A stretch of DNA of 64,000 nucleotides from Serratia sp. PL17 (lineage in GTDB: Bacteria > Pseudomonadota > Gammaproteobacteria > Enterobacterales > Enterobacteriaceae), in assembly GCF_017832355.1 (NCBI RefSeq), contig NZ_JAFIBY010000005.1, positions 62,001 to 126,000 on the forward strand. Reading direction: 5' to 3'. Shown piece by piece: positions 28,357-37,823 of the stretch (its first letter is position 1; every line of letters begins with the position of its first letter). The position numbers were made by a program, and so were the translations under genes. The notes below the pieces were generated by a model. It was not told where the DNA came from. It was given only the letters and a program-made list of their open reading frames with translations, and ran no database searches.

Positions 28357-28373
28357 CTGAATAAATAATTCAG
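28357..28373. promoter_or_regulatory. Candidate operator palindrome upstream of the synthetase promoter
   Basis: CTGAAT-AAATA-ATTCAG, a perfect 6-5-6 inverted repeat centred about 34 bp upstream of the -35. The form suits a LysR-type or LuxR-type (CTG...CAG) dimer; which protein is unknown. Confidence 0.4.
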
Positions 28374-28812
28374 TATGCACATATAAATCATTTAATTGTT
28401 TACATATTTCTTATTACGTTATTAATAATTAGTCACGTTATTAATGGGAATTAAAAATTGTTTTTTAACTGGATAATGCCGATTTGAAATGATGGCTAGC
28501 TTGCGTGATTTTGTTTAATTGGTTGTTTTTAATGGTTTTATTTTCACTTAAACATTGGCGGTGGGGGAGGTTTATTCTGCAATGTATCGATGGCTGATGT
28601 CGATTTTATCTCGAGTTTTTCGGCAGTGAAAAGTGAACGTGCGTACCAGGTTACCTATTTGAACACTGCCAGGATGTCGTCGATAGATCTTCCAATCACT
28701 TTAAGCATCAGAGTTGCTAATGATATATTATTTGGTAATAAATAAGAGTTTTATCCACTTATTTAATTATTGATGAGTTTTTCATATCTGTGCATTTAAC
28801 GGGGGCATAAAA

Positions 28813-28896
28813 ATGACAATTAAATTAAATTGGAATGAACAATATGTTTTTATAATAAGTCAATTTACTGCTGGTCTGAGAAAGTGCCATTATTAA
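28813..28896 (+). CDS. Possible 27-residue peptide
   Basis: ATG at 28813 is preceded by GGGGG 8-12 bases upstream, a good ribosome-site spacing, and runs 27 codons (MTIKLNWNEQYVFIIS...) to TAA at 28894. The peptide has a hydrophobic centre and a basic end (LRKCHY). A hairpin follows immediately. No homologue is recognised; such a frame can arise by chance in AT-rich DNA. Confidence 0.25.
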   Translation: MTIKLNWNEQYVFIISQFTAGLRKCHY

Positions 28897-28897
28897 T

Positions 28898-28919
28898 GGG
28901 GCCATGATGGTATGGCCCC
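28898..28919. terminator. Hairpin downstream of the amidotransferase-like gene
   Basis: GGGGCCAT (28898-28905) / ATGGCCCC (28912-28919), an 8-bp stem. It ends 21 bp beyond the stop codon of the minus-strand gene. The flanking T-run is weak. Confidence 0.55.
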
Positions 28920-28940
28920 TGATATCTCAATCTTTGTTGA

Positions 28941-29639
28941 TTAAACGTTGGCTGCGGTTTTGATCAATGCCACGACCAGCGGGGACAGTTCGTTGCGTAA
29001 TGCGGCCCGTTCGGACTGGAACAAAGTGGCAGCGTAAAAGCGGTGCCCTGGTAGCTCCACCGATCGCACATCACCTTCGCTGTCGTGGCCGCTGATAATG
29101 AGGGGGTGTTGCTGTAAATCGGCGACAAACTCGGGATTAACACCAAAATTGCAGTGATAGCCTTCGTGCGTTTCAAGCTTGCCGTAAGTGCGGGCAGCCA
29201 GCGTACCCGGTTGGAAAATAATAGTGCCGCTCTTTTCGACCAACGAACAGCTCAGAGGCGCGATGACCAATCGACCGCCACTGTCAGTTTCTGCATGGCC
29301 AGCATCGTGCCAACCCATGACGTTACGGGCGTATTCCACAATGGCATACTGGAATCCGCCACAGGAGCCCAGGAAGGGGATGTTTTGCTCACGCGCATAG
29401 CGGATTGCCATGAAGGCGCCGTCATCATGATTATATGGGCTACCAGGCACTACCCAGATTGCATCAAAATCTTGCAGCACTGAGGTATCGGTAATGGTCT
29501 CTGTAGGTAGCCAGCGGGATTGAATATCGACGTCAAGGTGTGCAGCAGTGAGTTGAAGAGCAATCGGGATGGCTTGGTGAGAGACAGCCTGAGGCAGGTA
29601 ATCACCGACCAGAGCAATGCGAACTTGAGCTTTCATCAT
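28941..29639 (-). CDS. CTP synthase C-terminal-like class I glutamine amidotransferase homologue
   Basis: 232 residues, equal to the glutaminase half of CTP synthase without the synthase half. DFDAIWVVPGSPYNHDDG, IPFLGSCGGFQYAIVEYARN (putative nucleophile Cys93) and the C-terminal HRFYAATLFQSE are recognisable. In CTP synthase the last motif is FHPE, which supplies the catalytic His and Glu. Here it reads FQSE (Gln208, Glu210), so the His is lost. This resembles the family annotated as CTP synthase C-terminal region-related (seleno)protein, in which the Cys may be Sec in some members. It lies upstream of and co-directional with the synthetase, 700 bp away. Function unknown. The start is either of two adjacent ATGs (29639 or 29636). 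Confidence 0.8.
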   Translation of the reverse strand: MMKAQVRIALVGDYLPQAVSHQAIPIALQLTAAHLDVDIQSRWLPTETITDTSVLQDFDAIWVVPGSPYNHDDGAFMAIRYAREQNIPFLGSCGGFQYAIVEYARNVMGWHDAGHAETDSGGRLVIAPLSCSLVEKSGTIIFQPGTLAARTYGKLETHEGYHCNFGVNPEFVADLQQHPLIISGHDSEGDVRSVELPGHRFYAATLFQSERAALRNELSPLVVALIKTAANV

Positions 29640-29716
29640 TTCCTTTTCCTGTGCGGGTAAAAAAGGAGATTACAGTAAAGCTGAGTGCCAATCTTCAGGT
29701 TTTCAAACGCTGCGCA

Positions 29717-29742
29717 CAAAAAAGCCCGGCGTTTGCCGGGCT
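29717..29742 (-). terminator. Terminator of lpxP
   Basis: AAGCCCGGC/GCCGGGCTT stem (29723-29742) followed on the minus strand by TTTT. Just beyond the lpxP stop codon. Confidence 0.9.
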
Positions 29743-29761
29743 TGGCGAATCGAGTGTTGGC

Positions 29762-30682
29762 TCAGTAGAGCGACGGGGCACCGGCTGGACGGGTTTTGAA
29801 GCGGCGGTGCAGCCACATATACTGTTCTGGTGCGCGCATGATCTCTTGCTCCACCACTTTATTCATGTATGCCGCTGCGGCGATCTCATCGCCAATAGGG
29901 TAATTCTCCAGTGCCGGTTGGATCAATAAATCATAACCCCGGCCTTTCTCTCGGCGAATCAAGACGACCGGCACCAGCGCGGGTTTGGCCATGCGTGCCA
30001 GCATAAAGGTACCGCTGGTGGTGGCGGCTTGATCGACAGCAAACAGCGGAGCGAACACGCTGCCACGTGGGCCGTAATCTTGGTCCGGAGCGAACCACAC
30101 GGCTTCGCCGCGTTTGAGAGCCTGAACCATGCCGCGCAGATCTTTGCGATCGAGCATGGCTTTATTGGAACGCATGCGGCCTTTGGTTTGCGCCCACTCC
30201 ATCGCTTTATTGTTGTGTGGGCGGTACATTGCCATCATTGGCTGGCAGAGCCCCATGGCACGGCCGCCCAGCTCCAGTGACATAAAGTGCACGCCAATGA
30301 CGAGAACGCCACGCTGATTCTGCTGTGCGATTTTCAGGTGATTAATACCGGAAACGTTGAACCAGCGTTTGACGCGTTTATCTGACCAGAACCAAGCCAT
30401 GCCCGTTTCCAGCAGGCCCATACCGAGGGATTCGAAGTTGCCGACCACTTTGCGCTCGCGTTGCGCTTCTTCCATGTCTGGGAAACACAGTTCCAGGTTA
30501 CGGCGGGTAATGGAAACCCGACGTTTAAGGAACCGCATCGAGGTGCGCCCCATCCACACACCCAGTTTGTGCAGCAGTGGGTAGGGGAGTTGAACCAGCA
30601 GGAACAGGCAAGCCAAACCGAACCAGGTAAACCAGTAGCGCGGGTGCAGCAAGGCCAATTTGAATTTTTGCGGACGCTTCAT
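29762..30682 (-). CDS. lpxP: Kdo2-lipid IV(A) palmitoleoyltransferase LpxP-type acyltransferase
   Basis: Late acyltransferase of lipid A synthesis at the inner membrane. 306 residues with one N-terminal transmembrane segment (about 17-37) and the active-site motif VHFMSLELGGR (His and Glu of HX4E) near 131-141. LpxP rather than LpxL features include GLCQPMMAMYRPHNN and WFAPDQDYGPRGS; LpxL has FLTLELGAR and APDHDYG. E. coli LpxP is cold-induced and adds palmitoleate instead of laurate. The ribosome site is weak. It is separated from fis by 355 bp containing a cluster of hairpins. Confidence 0.88.
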   Translation of the reverse strand: MKRPQKFKLALLHPRYWFTWFGLACLFLLVQLPYPLLHKLGVWMGRTSMRFLKRRVSITRRNLELCFPDMEEAQRERKVVGNFESLGMGLLETGMAWFWSDKRVKRWFNVSGINHLKIAQQNQRGVLVIGVHFMSLELGGRAMGLCQPMMAMYRPHNNKAMEWAQTKGRMRSNKAMLDRKDLRGMVQALKRGEAVWFAPDQDYGPRGSVFAPLFAVDQAATTSGTFMLARMAKPALVPVVLIRREKGRGYDLLIQPALENYPIGDEIAAAAYMNKVVEQEIMRAPEQYMWLHRRFKTRPAGAPSLY

Positions 30683-30889
30683 ATAAACTCATTTATGCAT
30701 TAAGGGGGCAGCAACCTGTAACGCATAAGGATCCACTCACTTGCGATACAACCACTCAGACACCCAGACATCACTATCGTTTAGCCAGATTCCATAATTG
30801 ACTAAATCTTTACACTCGAAGGGCGGTTCGCGCTGCTATCAGGCTTCGGAAGGATGGCTGTAGGCCAGCGAAGGCGGCTCTAGGAATGT

Positions 30890-30951
30890 GTATTCTATCA
30901 CAGAATACGAGCTCTAAAGGTAGAGTGGCATACGAATATTCTCATTCGTAT
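30890..30951. repeat. Three consecutive inverted repeats between fis and lpxP
   Basis: GTATTCT/AGAATAC (30890-30908), CTCT/AGAG (30912-30925) and ATACGAAT/ATTCGTAT (30930-30951). All are perfect stems with 5-6-base loops, side by side, about 200-270 bp upstream of lpxP. They could fold in the lpxP leader RNA or act as protein sites. The rest of 30683-30981 shows nothing else clear. Confidence 0.55.
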
Positions 30952-30981
30952 TGACAGACGATTGATATAACGCCGAATAAG

Positions 30982-31016
30982 AAAAAGGCGCCGCCTCTTG
31001 CGAGGTTGCGCCTTTT
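30982..31016 (-). terminator. Terminator of the dusB-fis operon
   Basis: AAAAGGCG...CGCCTTTT stem with inner CCTC/GAGG pairs, ending in a T tract on the minus strand, about 21 bp after the fis stop. Confidence 0.8.
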
Positions 31017-31037
31017 CAACATGCTAACTGACTAGTA

Positions 31038-31334
31038 TCAGTTCATGCCGTATTTTTTCAATTTCTTACGCAGCGTACCACGGTTGATGCCCATCATCAG
31101 GGCGGCACGGGTCTGGTTGCCACGGGTGTATTGCATCACCATGTCCAACAGTGGCTGTTCAACTTCAGCCAATACCAGCTCATACAGGTCGTTAACGTCT
31201 TGACCATTCAGTTGAGCAAAATAGTTCTTCAGTGCTTGTTTAACCGAGTCACGCAGAGGCTTTTGAGTCACTTGATCCTGTGAGTTCACGGTAGAAACGG
31301 TCAGTACGTCAGAATTTACGCGTTGTTCGAACAT
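31038..31334 (-). CDS. fis: DNA-binding protein Fis
   Basis: Nucleoid-associated factor for inversion stimulation that controls rRNA/tRNA promoters and recombination. 98 residues, the invariant enterobacterial length. The N-terminal beta-hairpin arm (about 10-30) is followed by dimer helices and a C-terminal HTH ([26 protein letters not shown]). It lies 21 bp downstream of dusB in one operon, as in E. coli, and is expressed from the promoter before dusB. Confidence 0.98.
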
Positions 31335-31355
31335 AGTTCTGTCAGCTCTTTTTTG

Positions 31356-32321
31356 TTACGCAAGATTTTCGAAATATGCCTCCAACGCCTCCAGCTGTTC
31401 GCTGGCATCCTCTATGGCGTTGAATGTGCGCCGAAACTGGTCATTCGGGGCGTGCTCCTGGAGATACCAGGATACGTGCTTACGAGCAATTCGGAATCCC
31501 TTGCCTTGGCCATAAAAGCCGTGCAATTCCCGAATATGCCCTATCAACAAACGCTTAACCTCGCCAAGCGGCAGAGGGGGCAGCAGTTCCCCAGTGTCCA
31601 GATAATGCTGGATTTCCCGGAAGATCCAGGGTCTCCCCTGAGCAGCGCGGCCTATCATCAGGGCATCAGCCCCAGTGTAGTCGAGCACTGCTCTGGCTTT
31701 ATGCGGGTCAGTAATGTCTCCATTCGCGATAATTGGAATGGAAACACTCTGCTTAACTGCCCGAATGCTGTCGTACTCCGCGTTGCCGTTGAACAGGCAG
31801 GCACGGGTTCGGCCATGAATAGTCAGGGCTTGTATACCACAATCTTCGGCCAGTTGGGCAATCTCTACACAGTTACGGTGTTCTGGCGCCCAGCCGGTGC
31901 GAATCTTAAGCGTAACCGGCACATCCACAGCATTAACCACTGCGTGGAGGATCTGTTTAACCAGATCCGGGTACTGCAGCAATGCAGACCCTGCAAGCTT
32001 CCGGTTCACTTTTTTGGCCGGGCATCCCATATTGATGTCGATGATCTGCGCACCGCTGGCCACGTTAATACGTGCAGCGGCAGCCATATCATCTGGGTCG
32101 CATCCGGCAATCTGCACGGAACGGATCCCGGGTTCATCGCTATGTACCATACGCAGACGCGACTTATCCGTCCGCCACACCTCCGGATTGGAGGAGAGCA
32201 TTTCGGATACAGCCATCCCAGCACCCATTGCATGACATAGGGTTCTAAATGGGCGATCTGTAATGCCGGCCATCGGGGCCGCAATCAGGCAATTTGTAAG
32301 CTGGTGGTGTCCAATGCGCAT
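31356..32321 (-). CDS. dusB: tRNA-dihydrouridine synthase B
   Basis: FMN-dependent synthase for D17 in tRNA. ATG at 32321 gives 321 residues, as in E. coli, beginning [25 protein letters not shown]; an open frame to 32423 has no homologous N-terminus and overlaps the promoter. It contains [18 protein letters not shown] with the catalytic Cys, [14 protein letters not shown] and [14 protein letters not shown]. It is the first gene of the dusB-fis operon; translation of its start is known in E. coli to help fis expression. Confidence 0.97.
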   Translation of the reverse strand: MRIGHHQLTNCLIAAPMAGITDRPFRTLCHAMGAGMAVSEMLSSNPEVWRTDKSRLRMVHSDEPGIRSVQIAGCDPDDMAAAARINVASGAQIIDINMGCPAKKVNRKLAGSALLQYPDLVKQILHAVVNAVDVPVTLKIRTGWAPEHRNCVEIAQLAEDCGIQALTIHGRTRACLFNGNAEYDSIRAVKQSVSIPIIANGDITDPHKARAVLDYTGADALMIGRAAQGRPWIFREIQHYLDTGELLPPLPLGEVKRLLIGHIRELHGFYGQGKGFRIARKHVSWYLQEHAPNDQFRRTFNAIEDASEQLEALEAYFENLA

Positions 32322-32352
32322 AGACAAAGAGTAACCATACTGTGTCCGCAAG

Positions 32353-32388
32353 GGCGCGTATATTACGCATTTTTGCGTTGAGATGAAA
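32353..32388 (-). promoter_or_regulatory. dusB-fis promoter with GC-rich discriminator
   Basis: On the minus strand TTTCAT (32388-32383), 17-bp spacer, TAATAT (32365-32360), then a GC-rich discriminator (ACGCGCCC). This matches the E. coli fis promoter, whose discriminator makes it subject to stringent (ppGpp) control and growth-phase regulation. Confidence 0.85.
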
Positions 32389-32728
32389 GGCCAAACTTTG
32401 ACCAATTGGCCGTTATTCGGCAATCAAAATGCGCTTTGTCAGGATTCATAAAAATATTATATATATTTAACAATGAGTTGACGAAAAGTGCTTAATTTGT
32501 ATGCGGTAAAATATTCCCCATACAACAGAATTTTATCTGTAATGAGTCTCGATTCAGCCAGAGATAGGCCGCAATATACGGCATCTATCAGGCGATTCCG
32601 TTGAGAATTGACCTAATTATGCTGAGATTGCTGGGTGGACATTCTGGCGAAGAGTCTGTCGTTTCAGGTGACACTTCCGTGGTGACACTGGCGCATAAGG
32701 ACATCGCCATTGCGTGATAAGACAGAAT

Positions 32729-32770
32729 AAAAAAACCACCGTAACGCTCTAAGTTACCGGTGGTTTTTTA
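32729..32770 (-). terminator. Terminator of prmA
   Basis: ACCACCGTAA / TTACCGGTGGT stem with one bulged base, flanked by an A tract and a T tract so it works on either strand. It lies 19 bp after the prmA stop. The region between it and the fis promoter (32389-32728) has no gene that I can see. Confidence 0.85.
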
Positions 32771-32788
32771 TCAGAGTACTCTTTCTGA

Positions 32789-33670
32789 TTACTTACGCTG
32801 GCCCGTGATACGACACCATTCTTCACGTTCCGCGACCGGATCGAGAGTGAATTTGTCTTCATAGGCTTGCGCCACGCTGCTTGCCTGCGTGGCCAATACG
32901 CCTGACAGCCCCAGATAGCCGCCCGACTTTGGCAGGCAACCGATCAGCGGCGCCAACTCGCGTAATGGGCCAGCCAGGATGTTTGCGACGACCACGTCAG
33001 CCAGCAAGTCTGCAGGTTGGTCTTTTGGCAGATACAGCTCCAGACGCTCTGAAACGCCGTTACGCTGTGCGTTATCACGACTGGCCTGAATGGCTTGGGG
33101 ATCGATATCGATGCCGATAGCGCGTGCTGCACCGAGCTTCAGGGCAGCAATCGCCAGGATGCCTGAACCACAGCCGAAGTCGATGATGGTTTTACCGGCC
33201 AGATCGAGGCCGTCCAGCCATTGCAGACACAGCGCGGTGGTTGGGTGGGTGCCGGTACCGAACGCCAGACCTGGGTCCAGCATCACGTTGACCGCGTTAG
33301 GATCGGGCACATCACGCCAGCTTGGGCAAATCCACAGACGCTCGCCGAAGCGCATTGGGTGGAAGTTATCCATCCACTCACGTTCCCAGTCCTTGTCTTC
33401 GAGTTGTTCGATCTTGTGGCGGAAGCCGGCACCCAGCAATGGATGCTGTTCCAGCATTGCCACCACGTCGGTCATGTCGGTTTCAGCATCGTACAGCCCG
33501 ATCACATCGGTATCGCCCCACAGCAAGGTCTCGCCTGGCAGCGGTTCGAACACCGGGTTGTCGTGGGTGTCCTGAAAGGTCACCGATACCGCACCGCTTT
33601 CAACCAGTGCATCGCTCAGGTCTTCTGCCTGGCTGCCGGTAGTATTCAGTTTGAGTTGGATCCAAGGCAT
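32789..33670 (-). CDS. prmA: Ribosomal protein L11 methyltransferase
   Basis: SAM-dependent enzyme that trimethylates L11 at several residues; cytosolic. 293 residues, as in E. coli. The N-terminal substrate-recognition domain (about 1-85) precedes a class I methyltransferase domain with motif [20 protein letters not shown] (about 162-180) and motif [12 protein letters not shown] (about 225-234), the NxxAxPL-type loop of PrmA. It lies 11 bp downstream of panF, so both are likely on one transcript, the same order as E. coli. Confidence 0.97.
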   Translation of the reverse strand: MPWIQLKLNTTGSQAEDLSDALVESGAVSVTFQDTHDNPVFEPLPGETLLWGDTDVIGLYDAETDMTDVVAMLEQHPLLGAGFRHKIEQLEDKDWEREWMDNFHPMRFGERLWICPSWRDVPDPNAVNVMLDPGLAFGTGTHPTTALCLQWLDGLDLAGKTIIDFGCGSGILAIAALKLGAARAIGIDIDPQAIQASRDNAQRNGVSERLELYLPKDQPADLLADVVVANILAGPLRELAPLIGCLPKSGGYLGLSGVLATQASSVAQAYEDKFTLDPVAEREEWCRITGQRK

Positions 33671-33681
33671 AACAATTCTCT

Positions 33682-35127
33682 TTAAGAGGGTAATGATGAC
33701 GCCACTCGGCGTTTTTCGCCGACGACGTTACCGATATAAAACGCCAGCAAGCCCAGCAGCAGTGAAGGCACGATAGGATGGAGCCCCGCCAACTGCAGCT
33801 TGAAGCTGGCCAATAGCGTATAGCATACCGCACCTGTCACCATTGAGCTAAGGGCGCCCTGCGCGTTAGCGCGTTCCCAGTACAGGCCCAATACCAGCGG
33901 CCACAGGAAGACGGCCTCCAGGCCGCCAAACGCCAGCAGATTCAGCCAGATGATCATTTCCGGTGGCCGCCAGGCCGCCAGCAGCACCAGCAGGCCAAGC
34001 ACCAGCGTGGTCAGGCTGGAGAAGCGCTTGATCAAACGCTCGTTCTGCATTTGCTGAGGACGCACGCCAAGATAGAGATCTTTAATAATAGTGGCGGAAG
34101 ATTGCAGCAGTTGAGCGTTAATGGTCGACATGATTGCCGCCATCGGCGCGGCCAGGAAGATACCGGCAGCATACGGCGGCAACACGGTGATCATCAGCGT
34201 AGGGATTACCTGATCCGGGATTTTCAGATCCGGCAGCACTGCACGGCCCAGCGCACCGGCCAGGTGCATGCCGAACATCAGCACCGCCACCACCATGGTA
34301 CCGAGGATGATGCCGCGGTGTACCGCTTTGCTGTCTTTATACGAAATGCAGCGCACCGCAGTATGCGGCAGGCCAATCACACCAAAGCACACCAGGATCC
34401 AGAACGAGGCCATAAACGGCAGGCTAAGGATCTGTTCACCGCCTTGCGGTGACACCAGTGCAGGATCAATTTGTTGCAGTTTATCTACGGCGCTGTGCAG
34501 GCCACCCGCGGCGTGGATCACCGCAACCAGCAACAGCACGGTGCCGATCAACATCACCAATCCTTGCATGGCGTCGTTTAGCACGCTGGCGCGGAAACCG
34601 CCGAAGGCGGTGTATAGCGCGATGCTGAGGCCAAAGATCAGCAGGCCGGTGTCGTAAGGGATACCGGCAGCGGTTTCCAGCAAACGTGCGCCGCCGATAA
34701 ACTGCACCGTCATGGCACCCAGGAACGCCACCAAGAGGCTCAGGCTGGCCAGCCAGACCAGCAGTCGGCTTTGGTAACGGCCGTATAGCATGTCGTTGAG
34801 GGTGATTGCGTTGTAGCGCCGCGCCAGAATGGCAAACTTCTTGCCAAGCACACCGAGTGATAACCATACGGCCGGCAGTTGGATCATCGCCAGTAGCACC
34901 CAGCCCAATCCATATTTATAGGCAGCACCAGGGCCACCGATAAACGAACTGGCGCTGATATAGGTCGCCGTCAGCGTCATGGCCAGCACAAAGCCACCCA
35001 TTGAGCGGCTGCCAAGGAAGTACTCACTGAGGAAATTGCCCGTTTGGCGTCGGCTGTAGGCATAAACTGACAGCCCGAACACCAGCGCCAGATAGGCGAC
35101 CAGCGGCAGAATGACTTCAGTTTGCAT
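33682..35127 (-). CDS. panF: Sodium/pantothenate symporter PanF
   Basis: Inner-membrane SSS-family transporter that imports pantothenate with sodium. ATG 35127 gives 481 residues starting [25 protein letters not shown] lies 6 bases upstream; a GTG at 35130 is an alternative. About 12-13 transmembrane helices. Motifs are [45 protein letters not shown], the sodium site region, and [21 protein letters not shown]. It overlaps the end of yhdT by 11 bases. Confidence 0.96.
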   Translation of the reverse strand: MQTEVILPLVAYLALVFGLSVYAYSRRQTGNFLSEYFLGSRSMGGFVLAMTLTATYISASSFIGGPGAAYKYGLGWVLLAMIQLPAVWLSLGVLGKKFAILARRYNAITLNDMLYGRYQSRLLVWLASLSLLVAFLGAMTVQFIGGARLLETAAGIPYDTGLLIFGLSIALYTAFGGFRASVLNDAMQGLVMLIGTVLLLVAVIHAAGGLHSAVDKLQQIDPALVSPQGGEQILSLPFMASFWILVCFGVIGLPHTAVRCISYKDSKAVHRGIILGTMVVAVLMFGMHLAGALGRAVLPDLKIPDQVIPTLMITVLPPYAAGIFLAAPMAAIMSTINAQLLQSSATIIKDLYLGVRPQQMQNERLIKRFSSLTTLVLGLLVLLAAWRPPEMIIWLNLLAFGGLEAVFLWPLVLGLYWERANAQGALSSMVTGAVCYTLLASFKLQLAGLHPIVPSLLLGLLAFYIGNVVGEKRRVASSLPS

Positions 35128-35359
35128 CACCGTCCTCCAGCGAGATATCGCGGAATAGGCCGCGGACCATCAGCCAGCACAGGCCGATAAACAACAACGG
35201 CACCAGCAGGCAGGCCATTTCGAACCAGTGTGGCAGGCCGGTAATACCGGATTCGCTGTCCGGCAGATAGGCGGCCAGCGACCAGGCCAACAGATAAAGC
35301 AGCGTCAGGCCGAGGGCCCAGCGCGCCTCGCGGTGAGCTTGAATAAAGCGAGTTTCCAC
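35117..35359 (-). CDS. yhdT: YhdT family small membrane protein
   Basis: 80 residues with two transmembrane segments (about 15-35 and 48-66) and the conserved HREARWALGLTLLYLL and WFEMACLLVPLLFIGLCW stretches of DUF997. A GTG start at 35359, with GGGAG 6 bases upstream, gives exactly the E. coli YhdT length (80); a longer frame reaches 35566 but lacks support. It overlaps panF and is co-transcribed with it, so it may assist the transporter, though no function is proven. Confidence 0.9.
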   Translation of the reverse strand: METRFIQAHREARWALGLTLLYLLAWSLAAYLPDSESGITGLPHWFEMACLLVPLLFIGLCWLMVRGLFRDISLEDGDAN

Positions 35360-35457
35360 CAGTGTCTCCCATAGGTTTACGGTGATGGATTTATCAAAGG
35401 TAGGGAATTCTACGGCAAGGCCGGATTTTGCCAAGCCGTTACCTCGCCCGGAGTAAA

Positions 35458-35487
35458 AAAGAAAAAGGCCGGCAATTAACCGGCCTT
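35458..35487 (-). terminator. Terminator of accC
   Basis: AAGGCCGG/CCGGCCTT stem around AATTAA (35465-35487), with a T-rich tail on the minus strand beyond accC. Confidence 0.9.
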
Positions 35488-35513
35488 CTGTCAGGCGATG
35501 CGAATAGCCTGCC

Positions 35514-36863
35514 TTAGGTTTCCTGCAGACCCAGCTTCTTCTCCAGATAGTGGATGTTAGTGCCACCGTGCTGGAAGTTTTCGTCGCTCATGATCTTTTG
35601 CTGCAGCTCAACGTTGGTTTTGATGCCATCGATGATCAGCTCAGCCAGGGCGTTCTTCATGCGGGCAATCGCCACGTCACGGTTTTCACCGAACGTGATC
35701 AGTTTGCCGATCATGGAATCATAGTACGGCGGTACGGTATAACCGGCGTAAATATGAGATTCCCAACGCACGCCGAAACCACCTGGTGCATGGAAACGGG
35801 TGATCTTGCCTGGGCTTGGCAGGAAGGTGTTCGGGTCTTCGGCGTTGATACGGCATTCCACCGCGTGGCCGTGAACCTTCACTTCGTCCTGTTTGATCGA
35901 CAGTGGCTGACCGGCAGCGATACGCAGCTGCTCTTTGATCAGATCCACACCGGTGATCATTTCAGTAACCGGGTGTTCAACCTGAATACGGGTGTTCATT
36001 TCGATGAAATAGAACTCGCCGTTTTCATACAGGAACTCGAAAGTACCCGCGCCGCGGTAACCGATTTCCACACAGGCCTTTGAACAACGCTCGCCGATAT
36101 AACGACGCATTTCGCTGGTGATGCCCGGTGCCGGAGCCTCTTCAACCACTTTCTGGTGGCGACGCTGCATGGAGCAGTCGCGCTCGGCCAGATAGATGGC
36201 ATTACCCTGACCGTCTGCCAAAATCTGAATTTCGATATGGCGTGGGTTTTCCAGGTATTTTTCCATGTAAACCATGTCGTTATTGAAAGCCGCTTTGGCT
36301 TCCGCTTTGGTCATGGTGATGGATTGCTCGAGGTCTTTGTCGCTGCGCACAACGCGCATGCCGCGGCCGCCGCCGCCGCCGGATGCCTTGATGATGACCG
36401 GATAGCCGATGCGCTTAGCGAAGGCACGGTTTTTGTCCATGTCGTCGGTCAGCGGACCATCGGAGCCAGGCACACAAGGTACACCGGCTTTCTTCATGGC
36501 GTTGATAGCAGAAACCTTGTCGCCCATCAGGCGGATAGTTTCGGCTTTCGGGCCAATGAAGATAAAGCCAGAACGCTCGATTTGCTCGGCGAAGTCGGCG
36601 TTTTCAGACAAGAAGCCATACCCTGGGTGGATCGCCACTGCGCCGGTGATTTCTGCCGCAGAGATGATAGCCGGGATATTCAGATAGCTTTTAACTGATG
36701 GCGCAGGACCGATACATACAGTCTCGTCAGCCAGCAGTACGTGTTTCAGATCGCGATCGGCTGTGGAGTGTACGGCAACAGTTTTGATGCCCAACTCTTT
36801 ACAAGCACGCAGGATACGAAGTGCGATCTCGCCACGGTTGGCGATAACAATTTTATCAAGCAT
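35514..36863 (-). CDS. accC: Acetyl-CoA carboxylase, biotin carboxylase subunit
   Basis: ATP-grasp enzyme that carboxylates biotin on AccB, the first half-reaction of fatty acid synthesis. ATG 36863 gives 449 residues, as in E. coli, starting [20 protein letters not shown]-binding glycine-rich loop [10 protein letters not shown] (about 162-171), catalytic [20 protein letters not shown] (about 284-303, with Glu/Arg catalytic residues), and ECRINAEDP. It is 10 bp after accB in the accBC operon. Confidence 0.98.
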   Translation of the reverse strand: MLDKIVIANRGEIALRILRACKELGIKTVAVHSTADRDLKHVLLADETVCIGPAPSVKSYLNIPAIISAAEITGAVAIHPGYGFLSENADFAEQIERSGFIFIGPKAETIRLMGDKVSAINAMKKAGVPCVPGSDGPLTDDMDKNRAFAKRIGYPVIIKASGGGGGRGMRVVRSDKDLEQSITMTKAEAKAAFNNDMVYMEKYLENPRHIEIQILADGQGNAIYLAERDCSMQRRHQKVVEEAPAPGITSEMRRYIGERCSKACVEIGYRGAGTFEFLYENGEFYFIEMNTRIQVEHPVTEMITGVDLIKEQLRIAAGQPLSIKQDEVKVHGHAVECRINAEDPNTFLPSPGKITRFHAPGGFGVRWESHIYAGYTVPPYYDSMIGKLITFGENRDVAIARMKNALAELIIDGIKTNVELQQKIMSDENFQHGGTNIHYLEKKLGLQET

Positions 36864-36873
36864 GTTCGCCTCG

Positions 36874-37338
36874 TTATTCGATGACGACCAGTGGCTCGTC
36901 AAATTCTACCGGTTGGCCGTTCTCTACCAGAATAGCTTTCACTACGCCGGATTTGTCCGCTTCGATCTGGTTCATCATTTTCATCGCTTCAACGATGCAC
37001 AGCGTGTCGCCGGCGTTCACTTTCTGGCCGACTTCGATGAAGGCTTTCGCATCCGGGCTTGGCGTGCGGTAGAAAGTACCCACCATTGGGGAACGGACGA
37101 CGTGGCCACTCATGGCCGCTGGTGCTGCAGGCGTTTCGGCTGGTGCGCTGGCAACGGCAGTAGCCAGTGCTGGCTGCGGCTGTGCCGGCATTGCGTATGC
37201 CTGTGGCATCATTGGGTAAGCCTGCGCCGGTGCGGCGCGGCTGATGCGAACTGACTCTTCGCCTTCAGAGATTTCCAGTTCAGAAATGCCTGATTCTTCA
37301 ACCAGTTCGATCAGTTTCTTGATTTTACGAATATCCAT
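36874..37338 (-). CDS. accB: Acetyl-CoA carboxylase, biotin carboxyl carrier protein
   Basis: Carries biotin between AccC and the carboxyltransferase AccAD. 154 residues: N-terminal helical part (about 1-35), Ala/Pro-rich flexible linker (about 36-76, [18 protein letters not shown]) and a C-terminal biotinyl domain with the thumb loop and Lys120 in [12 protein letters not shown], the site that BirA biotinylates. It precedes accC, with aroQ 32 bp upstream on the same strand, the common enterobacterial order. Confidence 0.98.
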   Translation of the reverse strand: MDIRKIKKLIELVEESGISELEISEGEESVRISRAAPAQAYPMMPQAYAMPAQPQPALATAVASAPAETPAAPAAMSGHVVRSPMVGTFYRTPSPDAKAFIEVGQKVNAGDTLCIVEAMKMMNQIEADKSGVVKAILVENGQPVEFDEPLVVIE

Positions 37339-37370
37339 GAGTGTGATTCCGTACTCTTTTTGCGTAGCAA

Positions 37371-37823
37371 TTAGTGGGTTTTCGACAGACGTTTAACCGC
37401 TGCCTGTAAAGCAAATGTGTAGCCATCCGCGCCGAGGCCGCAAATCACACCCACCGCAATATCGGAGAGGTAAGAGTGATGGCGGAAAGGTTCTCGGGCG
37501 TGCACGTTGGACAAGTGGATCTCGATAAACGGGATCTGCACCGCCAGCAATGCATCACGCAGCGCCACGCTGGTATGCGTGAACGCGGCAGGGTTAATCA
37601 GAATAAAATCTGTGTTGCCGCGCGCTTCATGTATGCGGTCGATCAGCGCATGTTCGGCGTTAGACTGCAGATGGCTCAGGGTAATATCCAGTGTGGATGC
37701 CTGGTTTTCCAATCCGTTAACAATCTCTGTTAACGTCGTGCTGCCGTACTTCTCCGGCTCACGCGTCCCCAGCAGATTCAGATTGGGGCCGTTCAGAAGC
37801 AAAATGTGAAACTTATCCGCCAT
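37371..37823 (-). CDS. aroQ: 3-dehydroquinate dehydratase, type II
   Basis: Shikimate-pathway enzyme (anti-elimination) that makes 3-dehydroshikimate; dodecamer. 150 residues. [20 protein letters not shown] carries the flexible lid with the catalytic Arg and Tyr, and [21 protein letters not shown] carries the catalytic His. The type II enzyme is unrelated to E. coli AroD; Serratia and Yersinia carry it next to accBC. It supplies precursors for the same aromatic pathway that pheC-like and tyrB use at the other end of the window. Confidence 0.97.
   Translation of the reverse strand: MADKFHILLLNGPNLNLLGTREPEKYGSTTLTEIVNGLENQASTLDITLSHLQSNAEHALIDRIHEARGNTDFILINPAAFTHTSVALRDALLAVQIPFIEIHLSNVHAREPFRHHSYLSDIAVGVICGLGADGYTFALQAAVKRLSKTH

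Larger units (their letters stand above)
28236..28940. other. AT-rich non-coding region upstream of the synthetase
   Basis: About 700 bp, strikingly AT-rich compared with the flanks. It holds the candidate promoter and operator near its left end, a possible 27-codon ORF at 28813 and a hairpin at 28898-28919. No long reading frame is present on either strand. The composition suggests silenced, horizontally acquired DNA of the type bound by H-NS. Confidence 0.7.

Noticed and set aside
31323-32240. 305-codon open frame on the plus strand
   Set aside because: It is antisense to dusB, whose protein sequence is clearly conserved; no ribosome site and no recognisable protein.
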